Shown: positions 1 through 9,274, numbered from the stretch's first letter. The stretch: 64,000 nucleotides of DNA from an uncultured Ruminococcus sp. (GCA_934359255.1 CAKRLG010000003.1:124001-188000), one strand, 5' to 3'. Notes: generated by a model not told the origin, from the sequence alone. A program made the numbers and translations.

Positions 1-3
1 AGC

Positions 4-489
4 TCAGGCTTCGTGGACAATAATATCCGCAAACTGCGCCCGGGTTACTTCTGCCAGTTCTTTGGGATCCAGGCAGATGGTAGTACCGATTCGGCCGCCA
101 CTGACATAGATCTTATCGAAGTTTTCCGCACTGTTGTGGATGAAGGTAGGGAAGAGCTTTTTCATTCCCAGCGGACTGCAGCCGCCCCGGACATAGCCGG
201 TGATCTTTGTGATTTCTTTTACCGGAATCAGTTCCACGGACTTTTCGCCGGCTACTTTGGCAGCCTGTTTTAACTGTACTTCCTCAGCGATGGGAACCAC
301 AAAAACATAATATTGTTTGCTCTTTCCCTGTGCCACCAGTGTCTTGAAAGACTGTTCTACAGGTGCACCTGTTTTTTCTGCGGTATGAAGACCATCGATA
401 AATTCATCACATTCGTATTGAATCATGTCGTATCGGATATGGTGTTTGTCCAGCATACGCATGGCATTTGTTTTTACTTCTTTACTCAT
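4..489 (-). CDS. ybaK: YbaK/ProX-type aminoacyl-tRNA deacylase (Cys-tRNA(Pro) deacylase)
   Basis: The 161-residue product matches the YbaK family, which hydrolyses mischarged Cys-tRNA(Pro) in the cytoplasm and so corrects prolyl-tRNA synthetase errors. The family hallmarks are visible: a lysine in the AKVAGEKSVEL stretch and the glycine-rich GYVRGGCSPLG segment, followed by the IGTTICLDPKEL C-terminal strand region. The frame is open to 696, but the hydrophobic upstream stretch is not family-like. A GAGG sequence sits about 8 nt before the ATG at 489; another ATG at 495 is too close to it. It is divergent from the Tad operon. Function is by family; substrate choice is inference. Confidence 0.9.
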   Translation of the reverse strand: MSKEVKTNAMRMLDKHHIRYDMIQYECDEFIDGLHTAEKTGAPVEQSFKTLVAQGKSKQYYVFVVPIAEEVQLKQAAKVAGEKSVELIPVKEITKITGYVRGGCSPLGMKKLFPTFIHNSAENFDKIYVSGGRIGTTICLDPKELAEVTRAQFADIIVHEA

Positions 490-719
490 GTTCATCACCT
501 CAACAGGATTATACACATTTTTTTTCTTCAGGGCAATATCCACTGAAATTTTCCCGGCAATTTTAGCAACTTTTGACAAAAAGAAGAAAATCAGAAAAAT
601 ACACTGGACAAATCCAAAGAGTGTGGATATAATGAGCCCATAACAAATCCAGATGCAGCAGTTCAGCTGCAGATTTCCAAAATATAAGTTTAACAAAATA
701 TAGACAAGTGGAGACTACT

Positions 720-1238
720 ATGAGTTTTTCTATGCTTTTTTGCATTGTATTTACTATGGGAGCAGTGTTTTTTGACTGCAAGTGGGAGAAAGTTCCCAAT
801 CTGTGGATCATAGCCGGGCTTCAGATCAGTATGACAGAGCATCTGTCCGGGGAGGTGACACAAGGGCTTGGCAGTGCGGTCATTCGCTTCTGGGGAGGAA
901 TATTTCTGGTTCTGTTTCTTTTCTTTCCCCTGTTTCTGGGGAAGATGATCGGAACCGGAGATATCAAGGTGCTGGCGGTACTCGGCAGTGTACTGGGTCC
1001 CCGGAAAATACTGTTCTGCATCGTGACGGCATTTCTTCTGGGTGCCGTGGAATCTTTTTTTCTTCTTTTCTTTCGCTGTGACTGGCGGCAGCGGTTCTTA
1101 TATTTCTTTCAGTATCTTCAGCGGGCATGCGTTGAACGATCACTTCCACCGTATCTGGTGCCGGGGAAAAGACCGGAAAATATTCATTTTACAATACCAA
1201 TTTTAGGCAGCGTGTTGCTGTTGTATCTAGGAGGATGA
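720..1238 (+). CDS. A24 prepilin peptidase (TadV/CpaA type)
   Basis: A 172-residue polytopic membrane protein and the first gene of the Tad operon. A24 aspartic peptidases cut the leader of Flp prepilins at the inner face of the membrane. The two catalytic aspartates are recognisable: one in FFDCKWEKVPN (about residue 19) and one in GTGDIK (about residue 81). The ATG at 720 is preceded by GGAG with 7-nt spacing; an in-frame GTG at 708 lacks a good ribosome site. Its stop overlaps the ribosome site of the next gene. A second A24-like protein is encoded at 8349-8744, so the operon has two. Confidence 0.85.
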   Translation: MSFSMLFCIVFTMGAVFFDCKWEKVPNLWIIAGLQISMTEHLSGEVTQGLGSAVIRFWGGIFLVLFLFFPLFLGKMIGTGDIKVLAVLGSVLGPRKILFCIVTAFLLGAVESFFLLFFRCDWRQRFLYFFQYLQRACVERSLPPYLVPGKRPENIHFTIPILGSVLLLYLGG

Positions 1239-1240
1239 GG

Positions 1241-2263
1241 ATGAGCGAACGAAATATTTTTGCAGTGTGTGATCTGGATGTGGATTACGCCTATCATTTT
1301 ATGGAGTATCTGAGTAAAAAGAAAAATATCCCTTTTGAAGTGCGGGTATTCACCAGTGCCGCAGGTTTCCGGGAATATGTAAAGGAGCATCCGGTAGAGC
1401 TGCTTTTGATTTCCGAAAAGGCGATGAACAGTGAGATCCGTGAGGCGAAGATCGGGCAGATTCTGATCTTATCGGATGGAGTGGTGTCAAAGGGGTTTGA
1501 AGAGTATCCGTCAATTTACAAATATCAGTCTTCCAATCAGGTGATCCGGGAAGCGCTGGAACACTATGGAGAGAGTAGTGGTGGAGCGGCACAGACTTTG
1601 AAGCTGGAGAAGAAAAAAATGGAAGTGATCGGAGTGTACTCACCGGTTGGGAGAACGATGAAGACAACATTTGCACTGACGCTGGGGCAGATTCTGGCAA
1701 AGAAAAGAGCCTGCCTGTATCTGAATCTGGAAGCCTGTTCCGGTTTTGAATATCTTCTGGAACGCAGCTTTGATCAGACACTTGGTGATCTACTGTACTA
1801 TCAGCGTCTGGGATCGGATCAGCTGATCACGAAGATGGGATCTATTGTCCAGAGTGTCAACAATCTGGATTATCTGCCACCGGTACTTTCCATGGAGGAT
1901 ATCCAGAGTACCACGGCACAGGAGTGGATCAGTCTTCTGCAGCAGATTATTGATTACAGTAATTATAATGTGGTCATTCTGGATCTCAGTGACAGTGTCA
2001 GTCAGCTTTATAAAGTGTTGGAACAATGTACCAGAATCTATATGCCGATCCGGGCAGATCCGGTTTCCCAAGCGAAGATTCAGCAGTTTGAGCACACACT
2101 GCAGGTCTGGGAGAAACAGGTGGTGCTGGAGCGGATCCAAAAGATTAAACTTCCCTATCATCGCAGCTCCAAAACCGGGATCGGATATATGGATGATCTG
2201 GTGTGGAGTGAACTGGGGGATTATGTGAGAGAAATGCTTCGGACAGAGCGGGAGGACGGGTAA
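1241..2263 (+). CDS. TadZ/CpaE-like pilus assembly ATPase
   Basis: A 340-residue protein with an N-terminal receiver-like region (about 1-120) and a MinD/ParA-type P-loop region (about 130-330). TadZ/CpaE proteins place the Tad secretion machine in the cell. The P-loop is atypical: YSPVGRTMKTTFAL replaces the canonical KGGxGKT form, so ATP hydrolysis may be weak. The VVILDLSDSVSQL strand fits the Walker B position. AGGAGG lies 6 nt before the ATG at 1241; an ATG at 1235 overlaps the previous stop but sits directly against that site. The stop overlaps the start of the TadA gene by one base. Confidence 0.75.
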   Translation: MSERNIFAVCDLDVDYAYHFMEYLSKKKNIPFEVRVFTSAAGFREYVKEHPVELLLISEKAMNSEIREAKIGQILILSDGVVSKGFEEYPSIYKYQSSNQVIREALEHYGESSGGAAQTLKLEKKKMEVIGVYSPVGRTMKTTFALTLGQILAKKRACLYLNLEACSGFEYLLERSFDQTLGDLLYYQRLGSDQLITKMGSIVQSVNNLDYLPPVLSMEDIQSTTAQEWISLLQQIIDYSNYNVVILDLSDSVSQLYKVLEQCTRIYMPIRADPVSQAKIQQFEHTLQVWEKQVVLERIQKIKLPYHRSSKTGIGYMDDLVWSELGDYVREMLRTEREDG

Positions 2264-3456
2264 TGAAGCAGGAACAATTTATCCGTATGCGGGTAAAGCT
2301 GATGGAACAGCTGCGGCAGGGCGCAGAATGGTCGGATGAGGAAATTCTGGAAAGGATCGATCTTCTTGTATCGGAGACGGCAAGAGAGAACCGCCTGACG
2401 GTGAAGCAGAGAGAGGAGATCCGAAGAGAGTTGTTCTATTCGGTGCGAAAGCTGGATATCCTGCAGGAACTTCTGGACGATGACCGGGTGACGGAGATTA
2501 TGGTAAATGGCTATCAGAATATTTTCGTGGAGCGGGAAGGAAAAAAGAGCAGATGGGAAAAGTCATTTGTGTCAAAGGAAAAACTGGAGGATGTGGTGCA
2601 GCAGATTGCCGGAAAATGTAACCGCGTGATCAATGAAAATTCCCCTATTGTAGATGCCAGGCTGGAAAACGGATCCCGTGTGAATGCGGTGATTTATCCG
2701 GTGGCGCTGGACGGACCGATTCTGACGATTCGACGTTTTCCGGAGCATGGGATCACGATGGAAGATCTGATTGCGAAAGAAAGCATCACAAGAGAGGCGG
2801 CCACATTTCTGGAGCAGATGGTAAAAGCAGGATATTCGATCCTGATCGGTGGAGGGACTTCCTCCGGTAAAACGACATTTCTGAATGCGTTATCCAACGC
2901 GATTCCCCATGAAGAACGAATTATCACAATTGAAGATTCGGCGGAACTGCAGATCCAGGGTGTGGAAAATCTGGTTCGCCTGGAAGCAAAACCTGCCAAT
3001 ATGGAAGGAAACCGGGCTATTACGATCCGGGATCTGATCCGTACAGCTCTTCGTATGGCACCTAACAGAATCATCGTGGGTGAGATTCGCGGTGAGGAGG
3101 CAGTGGATCTTTTGCAGGCGTGGAATACGGGTCATGACGGAAGCCTTGGAACCGCACATGCCAACAGTACCGGAGATATGATTTCCCGTGTGGAAACGAT
3201 GGTGCTGATGGGGATGGAACTGCCACTTGAAGCGGTACGAAGACAGATTGCTTCCGGGGTAGAACTTCTGGTGCATCTGGAAAGGGCAAGAGACGGAAAA
3301 CGACAGGTGGCAGAGATCGCGGAGATTCTGGGATTTGAGGATGGAGAGGTACGGATGCATGGACTGTATAGAAGGGAAAAAGATCAGCTTAAAAAAATCG
3401 GGGAATTACAGCACAGGGAAAAACTGGAACGCTGTTTCGGTGAGGCAGAATTATAA
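2263..3456 (+). CDS. tadA: TadA/CpaF-type secretion ATPase
   Basis: A 397-residue cytoplasmic hexameric ATPase of the type II/IV secretion superfamily that powers Flp pilus assembly. Walker A is GGGTSSGKTTF near residue 195. A Walker B and histidine region reads IIVGEIRGEEAVDLLQAW, followed by GHDGSLGTAHANS, which is typical of TadA. Length matches the family. It overlaps the previous gene by one base and the next gene by a few codons, showing tight coupling. Confidence 0.95.
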   Translation: MKQEQFIRMRVKLMEQLRQGAEWSDEEILERIDLLVSETARENRLTVKQREEIRRELFYSVRKLDILQELLDDDRVTEIMVNGYQNIFVEREGKKSRWEKSFVSKEKLEDVVQQIAGKCNRVINENSPIVDARLENGSRVNAVIYPVALDGPILTIRRFPEHGITMEDLIAKESITREAATFLEQMVKAGYSILIGGGTSSGKTTFLNALSNAIPHEERIITIEDSAELQIQGVENLVRLEAKPANMEGNRAITIRDLIRTALRMAPNRIIVGEIRGEEAVDLLQAWNTGHDGSLGTAHANSTGDMISRVETMVLMGMELPLEAVRRQIASGVELLVHLERARDGKRQVAEIAEILGFEDGEVRMHGLYRREKDQLKKIGELQHREKLERCFGEAEL

Positions 3457-4183
3457 AATATATGTGCTTTCTGAGAAGGAATGGATCTTGTGTATTTTGC
3501 AGAGCATCGGGATTACAGGGATTATCAATTTTTTCTGTTATCGATCCTGGTGGGCATGGGGACTGGGAATTCCGATTGGACTCTGGTATGTCCGCTGGAG
3601 AAAAAAGGAGTTGGCAGAGCGGAGACGGCGGATTCTCCGGAATCATTTTAAAGAGGTGCTGCAGGGACTGCAGACGGCGGTGCGGGCAGGATATTCGATG
3701 GAACAGGGAGTGACGGAATGCAGGAAAGAGATGGAACGGCTTTTTGGGAATGGAGATGATCTGGTGAGAGAACTGCGATATATGGAAAGTCAGATGCAGG
3801 TGGGTGTACCGGTGGAGCAGTTGTTCTGGAATCTGGGTCAGCGCTCCGGTGTGGAGGAAATCCGTAATTTTGGGGATATCTTTCTGATTGCGCGGCGTTC
3901 CGGTGGAAATCTCGGGAAAATTCTGGGGAATCTTGCAGAAGTATTGGGAGAAAAGATACGGGTTACCGGAGAGATTCAGGTAGCGATCGCAGGAAAGAAG
4001 CTGGAACAGCTGGTGATGAGTATGGTTCCGGGAGTGATGATCCTTTATATGCAGGTGACTTCCCGCGGATTTCTGGATGTTTTATATCATAATCTGCCGG
4101 GAGCACTGGTGATGACAGGGTGCCTGGGTGTGTATCTCTACAGTTTCCGAATGGGAAGAAAGATTGTGAGGATTCAGGTATGA
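3440..4183 (+). CDS. TadB-like inner-membrane platform protein (T2SSF domain)
   Basis: About 247 residues with two N-terminal hydrophobic segments, the conserved F-domain (EVLQGLQTAVRAGYSMEQG) and two C-terminal membrane helices. TadB proteins form the membrane platform driven by TadA. No ATG lies near a sensible N-terminus after the TadA stop. GTG at 3440, giving VRQNYKIYVLSEKEW, is the best start and overlaps the tadA end by 17 nt. The frame is open back to 3335, so the start is uncertain. The stop overlaps the next ATG (ATGA). Confidence 0.85.
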   Translation: MRQNYKIYVLSEKEWILCILQSIGITGIINFFCYRSWWAWGLGIPIGLWYVRWRKKELAERRRRILRNHFKEVLQGLQTAVRAGYSMEQGVTECRKEMERLFGNGDDLVRELRYMESQMQVGVPVEQLFWNLGQRSGVEEIRNFGDIFLIARRSGGNLGKILGNLAEVLGEKIRVTGEIQVAIAGKKLEQLVMSMVPGVMILYMQVTSRGFLDVLYHNLPGALVMTGCLGVYLYSFRMGRKIVRIQV

Positions 4184-5544
4184 ATATAGTACTGGGAAGT
4201 GCTTTTTTGCTGCTGACAGGGATATTTTATATTCTGGTTTCCGGAGAAAAAGGAAACCGGAAGCAAAAAGGTGCCAGGTGGATTCAACGGTGGGGAAGAA
4301 AACATGGCTGGCAGCTTCCGGAATGGATGACAGAGGAGTGTATCTGGCAGACGGAGCTGGCAGTGTTGGTGGCAGGAGTGCTTCTGATTGCAGCGGGAGT
4401 GACAGAGCAGGCAGAGAACGGTCAGGAGATTTCACAGTTAAGACGACCGGCATATGGTCAGGGGATACAGGAAGAAAATCTCGAAGTAGAATGGAGAGAT
4501 GAGCAGGGAAACCGGAAAAAAGAATCCATGACAGTGGATGTAATAGAAAAACAATTGTCTGAGCAGGAGATAGAAACCATTTTTTCTGAAGTACGCGGTG
4601 CGATTGAAAAAGAGATACTTGGAGAAAATGAATCGCTGAAACATGTAGATCATCCCTTATATCTTCGGGAAGAACTGCAGGAGTACCCGGTGACTGTTCG
4701 ATGGTTCAGCAGCCGTCCGGAGATTCTTGACTGGGAAGGAAAGCATGGAGAAAACATCAGGGAAGATGGGGAAGCGGTAATTCTGACAGCTACCATAGAA
4801 CTTCAGGGACAGGAACGGAATGAAAGCTGGGATATTCTGGTATTTCCTGAAGTATCTGATGAAAAAAGGCAGGTAGAAGATATGGTGGAAAAGGCAAATG
4901 CAGATTCGGAAAAAGGTTCGGAGTGGATGCAGCTTCCGAAAACGCTGCATGGAGAAAAGCTGGTTTGGAAAAAAGTGGGAGATGGTATGCAGTACGGAGC
5001 AGCCCTGCTGGCATTCACTCTCCCGGTTATGGTACTTCTGCATCGGCAGCAGAAAGAAAAAGAGCATAAAAAGGAAGAACAGCAACAGATGCAGCAGGAC
5101 TATCCTGAGATCGTGACAAAATTGCAACTGCTGTTAACTACAGGGATGAATCTTCGAAAATCTGTAGAACGGATTGCCGGTGATTATGTTTCCTATATGC
5201 GCGGGGAGGAGGTGAGAAAGGCTTATGAGATACTTGTGGAAGTATGCGGAGAGATGGAACGCGGTCTTGGAGAAAAAGAGGCTTATGAACAGCTGGGAGA
5301 GCGTTGGGGTCTGTTGTCTTACCGTACATTGTCTTCCATTCTGGTGCAGTGCCTGCAGAAAGGAAGCGTCGGAGTGGAACAGATTCTGGCAAAAGAGGCA
5401 GAACAGGCGCAGCGGCTTCGCAGGCAGCAGGCGCAGATCCTTGGGGAGCAGGCATCCACCAGGCTGCTGTTCCCGATGATTTTAATGTTGCTCGTGGTGT
5501 TTGTGATTTTGCTGGTGCCGGCATGGCTGACATTCGCAGTCTGA
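4180..5544 (+). CDS. TadC-like platform protein with inserted Ig-like region
   Basis: 454 residues. It starts at an ATG that overlaps the TadB stop. The C-terminal third is a T2SSF domain (QQDYPEIVTKLQLLLTTGMN) with a final hydrophobic segment ending in PAWLTFAV. Between the N-terminal membrane segments and this domain lies an extra, mostly polar stretch at about residues 130-245. It resembles degenerate bacterial Ig-like domains (TVRWFSSRPEILDWEGK, then a beta-rich run ending WDILVFPEV). Classical TadC proteins are about 300 residues, so this is a long variant. The Ig-like assignment is by eye. Together with TadB it forms the pilus motor platform. Confidence 0.82.
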   Translation: MNIVLGSAFLLLTGIFYILVSGEKGNRKQKGARWIQRWGRKHGWQLPEWMTEECIWQTELAVLVAGVLLIAAGVTEQAENGQEISQLRRPAYGQGIQEENLEVEWRDEQGNRKKESMTVDVIEKQLSEQEIETIFSEVRGAIEKEILGENESLKHVDHPLYLREELQEYPVTVRWFSSRPEILDWEGKHGENIREDGEAVILTATIELQGQERNESWDILVFPEVSDEKRQVEDMVEKANADSEKGSEWMQLPKTLHGEKLVWKKVGDGMQYGAALLAFTLPVMVLLHRQQKEKEHKKEEQQQMQQDYPEIVTKLQLLLTTGMNLRKSVERIAGDYVSYMRGEEVRKAYEILVEVCGEMERGLGEKEAYEQLGERWGLLSYRTLSSILVQCLQKGSVGVEQILAKEAEQAQRLRRQQAQILGEQASTRLLFPMILMLLVVFVILLVPAWLTFAV

Positions 5545-5623
5545 CGGTGGAGAACAGAAACATGTCTTATATGTGATGTTCCGACGATCAGAAATATCTC
5601 CGGGCCGGAAAGGAGGGAAAAAT

Positions 5624-5791
5624 ATGACACTCTTACAGAGATTTATGCAGGAAGAAGACGCGCTGGGAACGGTGGAACTGATTCTGATCATTGTCGTTCT
5701 CGTTGGGCTGGTTGCCATCTTTAAGAAACAGCTGGTCAGTCTGGTGAATAATATTCTTGCAAAAATAACAAAACAAAGTAACAGCATCTAA
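5624..5791 (+). CDS. Flp1-like pilin
   Basis: A 55-residue prepilin with a short polar N-terminus (MTLLQRFMQEEDALG) followed by TVELILIIVVLVGLVAIF, the hydrophobic alpha helix of Flp-family pilins, and a short polar tail. The ATG at 5624 has a strong AGGAGGG site. It is probably cut by the A24 peptidase near the DALG/TVE junction; the glutamate spacing is shorter than in canonical Flp, so the exact cut site is uncertain. It is the only obvious major pilin in the operon. Confidence 0.88.
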   Translation: MTLLQRFMQEEDALGTVELILIIVVLVGLVAIFKKQLVSLVNNILAKITKQSNSI

Positions 5792-5855
5792 ACAGTAACT
5801 TATCAACGAAACACATATCAGTTACGACATATTTCCCAAAGAAAGAAGGTATCCC

Positions 5856-7349
5856 TTGAAAAAATCAGGAAGTATAACGGTATTCACCAGTCTTTTTCTG
5901 GCAGTCTTTCTGCTGGTCTTTCAGGTACTTCTGCAGTCGGTGCAGATTGGAGGAGGACGCGTACAGGCGGAAACCGGTGTGGAAGAAGGTCTGTATTCGG
6001 TATTTGCCGGATATGACCGGGAACTGCTGGAAAGGTATCATGTTTTTATGGTGGATGGAAGTTATGGAACCGGAGTGTGGAAGCCGGAGTGTATGTATCA
6101 AACAGTAAAAAAATGTATGGAAGAGAGTTGTCGGCCGGATGGAACAATATCAGGTGTTCGTGGGGAAAATCTGTGGAAATGTTCTTCCATCTCGGGGGCA
6201 ATTACCGCATATACGTTGATGTCAGATGAGCATGGACGTGGATATCGTGCGCAGGCAGTGGACTACATGAAGGAGACGCTTGGTATTCAGGGGATACAGC
6301 TTCTTATGAAAAAATATGAACAACAGAAAGATATTTTTGAGCAACAGGAAAAGAAAGGAAGCGATATCGATGTAAAACAGTCTATGGACAGTTATGAAAA
6401 AGCCAGGAAAGAAGCCGTTCAAAATCAGGGACAGGATCCGGACAATACAGGCCAACAATCAACCGCGGTTCAAGTTCCGGCCGATTTTGTTAATCCGTTG
6501 GATGTGATCCGGCAGTTGCAGAAAAAAGGCATCCTGACACTGGTGGTTCCTGCGGGAAAAGAACTGTCACAGAAAGGACTGCCAAAAGAAGGCCGGCTCA
6601 GCAGACGGGAAAAGCTGACCGGTATGGGGGTACCATTTTATGGGGCGCAAGAGGATACGGTTCTGGCAAGAGGAATTTTTCAGGCATATATGATGCAGCA
6701 TCTTACGGACTATACCAGTATGGAGCATACGACAGACCCGTTGCGGTATCAGCTGGAGTATGTGATTGGTGGAAAGAACACCGATCAGGAAAATCTGAAA
6801 GCAGTGGTATACCGTCTTCTGGCGGCCAGGGAGGCTGCCAATATGATGTATCTTTTACAGGATCCAACCAGACAGGCAGAGATTCATGAAATGGCACTTG
6901 TCATCAGTGCTGCAATAGGATTTCCGGCGCTGGAAGGAATCGTAAGTCTTGCACTGCAGGCAGCCTGGGCTTTCGGAGAGAGTCTGCTGGATGTAAGACA
7001 GTTACTGGCGGGCGGTAAGGTTCCTCTGGTAAAAACAGCGGGCACCTGGATGGTATCGATTCATCAGCTGGCGAAGATTATGGAGTTATTGAAAAACAGC
7101 AGGGCTGTGGAGCAAAACGGCATGACATATCAGGAATATCTTGGGATTTTACTGATGACAGGGAAGTCAGAAGTTCAGACTGAGCGGACGATGGATATAG
7201 TGGAGGCAGTAATACGGGGAATGTCAGGAAAAGAAAATTTTCGTCTGGATCAGGGAGTGATCTATCTGGAAGTTGATATGGGAGTGACTTTCGCGGGAAA
7301 AGCATTTTCTATGCAAAGAGATTACGGGTATGCAATGGGAAGTGACTGA
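5856..7349 (+). CDS. DUF5702 protein (TadG-like, Tad-associated)
   Basis: 497 residues starting at TTG after a GAAGG site. The N-terminal helix GSITVFTSLFLAVFLLVFQ followed by SVQIGGGRVQAETGVEEGLYSVFAGYDRELLERYHVFMVDG is the signature of DUF5702 proteins, which sit in Tad loci of Clostridia. The N-terminus resembles TadE/TadG pseudopilins, so the bulk (about 35-497) should be outside the membrane. A charged, Q/K-rich segment lies at about 150-210. Its role in pilus assembly or display is not established. Confidence 0.82.
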   Translation: MKKSGSITVFTSLFLAVFLLVFQVLLQSVQIGGGRVQAETGVEEGLYSVFAGYDRELLERYHVFMVDGSYGTGVWKPECMYQTVKKCMEESCRPDGTISGVRGENLWKCSSISGAITAYTLMSDEHGRGYRAQAVDYMKETLGIQGIQLLMKKYEQQKDIFEQQEKKGSDIDVKQSMDSYEKARKEAVQNQGQDPDNTGQQSTAVQVPADFVNPLDVIRQLQKKGILTLVVPAGKELSQKGLPKEGRLSRREKLTGMGVPFYGAQEDTVLARGIFQAYMMQHLTDYTSMEHTTDPLRYQLEYVIGGKNTDQENLKAVVYRLLAAREAANMMYLLQDPTRQAEIHEMALVISAAIGFPALEGIVSLALQAAWAFGESLLDVRQLLAGGKVPLVKTAGTWMVSIHQLAKIMELLKNSRAVEQNGMTYQEYLGILLMTGKSEVQTERTMDIVEAVIRGMSGKENFRLDQGVIYLEVDMGVTFAGKAFSMQRDYGYAMGSD

Positions 7350-7398
7350 CGGAAAGGTGTCTGAAAAAGACGGACATACAGATATGGAAAGGACAGGA

Positions 7399-8298
7399 AT
7401 GAAGACAGTCATAAAGAAAGGAATAAAGATATACTCTCCGAAAATAAAAAAACAAAAGAAAGGTAAAGGATCTCTTCAGGCTATCTGCAAAAACAAACGG
7501 AGAGTATTTCTTTGTTTCTTTCGGAAGACCCGGGGAAAAAAACAGCAGATCCCGGCAGTACTTACTGTGGAAGCAGCTCTGGTTATCCCCTTATTTCTGC
7601 TTGGAATCTGTACCCTGCTTGGAATAATGGATCTGTACCGGGTGCAGGCACTTGTGAAAACATCTCTGCATCAGAGTGCACAGGAGCTTGGTATGTATGC
7701 CAGTGTGGAAAGCGGGGATTCAGGGGTAAGTACGCCGACAGGAATACTTTCTTCCGGTGTCTGCATCACTTACGCAAAAGCACATCTTCCGGAACTCGGG
7801 GATGGTGTAGCAGTGAGTCTGATCGGATCCCGATATGAAAATCATAAGATTCAACTGAAAGCTACAGTGTTGTATCAACTGCCATTTTCAATTCTTCCGG
7901 TATCAAAACTTAAGGTGACAAACAGTAGTGTGGTGTATGCCTGGACCGGATATGATCCGAAAAATACAGACAACGAGGGAACAGACGGAGGAGAAATGGT
8001 TTATGTGACAGAGTATGAGAGTGTATATCATACATCAGAAGCTTGTACCCATCTGGATCTCTCAGTTCATCAGGGAACAAAAACACAGGTGGAGCAACAA
8101 CGGAATGAATATGGAAAAAAATATCATGCCTGTGAACGGTGCGGCGGTGACAGTGTCTTGGTTTATTATACGGAAAAAGGAGATTGCTATCACAGCCAGG
8201 CATCCTGCAGCGGGTTGAAACGAACCGTGCGTCTGGTGAAAAAATCTGAAATACAGGCGTATATCCAATGTGAGCGATGTCGTGAAAACGCAGGTTAA
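7399..8298 (+). CDS. TadE-like pseudopilin with tandem Cys-rich repeats
   Basis: About 299 residues. A basic N-terminus precedes LTVEAALVIPLFLLGICTLLG, the TadE-type pseudopilin helix. The C-terminal third holds two repeats of the form (V)YxTE...YH...C..L...C..C: one running from MVYVTEYESVYHTSEAC to CERCGG, the second from VYYTEKGDCYHSQASC to CERCREN. The paired cysteines and histidines suggest metal binding or disulphides outside the cell. ATG at 7399 has an AAGGA site. In-frame ATGs at 7330 and 7384 also exist, and the first overlaps the previous gene, so the start is uncertain. Confidence 0.75.
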   Translation: MKTVIKKGIKIYSPKIKKQKKGKGSLQAICKNKRRVFLCFFRKTRGKKQQIPAVLTVEAALVIPLFLLGICTLLGIMDLYRVQALVKTSLHQSAQELGMYASVESGDSGVSTPTGILSSGVCITYAKAHLPELGDGVAVSLIGSRYENHKIQLKATVLYQLPFSILPVSKLKVTNSSVVYAWTGYDPKNTDNEGTDGGEMVYVTEYESVYHTSEACTHLDLSVHQGTKTQVEQQRNEYGKKYHACERCGGDSVLVYYTEKGDCYHSQASCSGLKRTVRLVKKSEIQAYIQCERCRENAG

Positions 8299-8348
8299 AA
8301 AGGTCAGGGATCCGAAAATAGTTGCGGCAGTGTGCAGAAAGGGAAAAG

Positions 8349-8744
8349 ATGGGAGTATTGACAACCGGTTATCTGATGGTAAACAGCTGGACCGACTGGC
8401 GAAGAAAAGAAGTGGATATTGTGTGGACCGTGGCAGTTTTTGTTCTGACAGCGTTTATATATGTAGGAACAGATCAGAAACTTTGCTGGAGCGGTCTTCT
8501 TCCGGGAATCTGTCTGTGGCTTATATCATTGTGGAGGTCAGATCAGATAGGAAGCGGAGATGGAGTTGTGCTGATGGGGATTGGATGGATCCAGGGAATA
8601 CAGCAGGCATGTGTGATTTTTCAGACAGCGATCCTTCTGGCAGCAGCGGTTGGGGTCTGCATGCTGGCACTGGGAATGGGAAGAAAAAAGGAACTTCCTT
8701 TTGTGCCGTTTTTGTTGGCTGGATATCTGGTGCAGTATATCTGA
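8349..8744 (+). CDS. Second A24 prepilin-peptidase-like membrane protein
   Basis: 131 residues with four hydrophobic segments. A WTDWRRKEVD segment near the N-terminus and RSDQIGSGDGVVLMGIGW in the middle correspond in position to the two aspartate motifs of A24 peptidases (D...P and GxGDxK), though the lysine after GxGD is missing and the protein is short. It may be a dedicated leader peptidase for the TadE-like pseudopilins on either side, or an inactive paralogue. Assignment rests on these motifs and operon context. The ATG at 8349 is preceded by a purine-rich AAGGGA site. Confidence 0.65.
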   Translation: MGVLTTGYLMVNSWTDWRRKEVDIVWTVAVFVLTAFIYVGTDQKLCWSGLLPGICLWLISLWRSDQIGSGDGVVLMGIGWIQGIQQACVIFQTAILLAAAVGVCMLALGMGRKKELPFVPFLLAGYLVQYI

Positions 8745-8797
8745 GAACAGGAAAGGGATGAAAAGGTTCTGTGAAAATACAAAAAAGGGGCTGAAGT

Positions 8798-9274
8798 ATG
8801 GAAAAGACAGAAAAAGAGAAAATATATGGCAGGGATCCGGAAGCAAATCAGATAAAGAAAAGGGATAGACGAAGGAAAAAAGGTTCTCTTACGGTGGAGG
8901 CATCGCTGGTAGTCCCGTTGTGTGTGATGATCCTTGCATTTCTGCTTTCGCTTACTTTTTATGTGTATTTGCGATGCTGGTATACGCAGGCAGCGTGTGA
9001 GGTATCTGTTCAGGGGAGTGGATATGGTGTGTTGGAAGGAAGAACAGGACAGGAAAAAGCAGAGAAAAAATGGAAAACAAAGCGTAGTGAAAGTGGATTT
9101 TCAGGAAAAGGTATTTCAGGTGAGATTACAGGAAATCAGAAAGAAGTACAGGTAAAGATCACAGGAAAAGTATCCTTATGGGGAAGACCGCATCTGGAGT
9201 TTGAGACAAAGATCGGACAAAAAATCATACGACCGGTTACATTTGTGAGAAAAGTGATTGCGTTTCGTACATAA
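8798..9274 (+). CDS. TadE-like pseudopilin
   Basis: 158 residues. The basic start (DRRRKKGS) is followed by LTVEASLVVPLCVMILAFLLSLTFYVYL, a textbook TadE/TadF helix with the conserved glutamate five residues after the glycine-serine. The rest is a lysine-rich beta-type region predicted to lie outside. It sits between the second peptidase-like gene and the FHA gene. It is shorter than the first TadE-like protein and lacks its Cys repeats. Confidence 0.8.
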   Translation: MEKTEKEKIYGRDPEANQIKKRDRRRKKGSLTVEASLVVPLCVMILAFLLSLTFYVYLRCWYTQAACEVSVQGSGYGVLEGRTGQEKAEKKWKTKRSESGFSGKGISGEITGNQKEVQVKITGKVSLWGRPHLEFETKIGQKIIRPVTFVRKVIAFRT

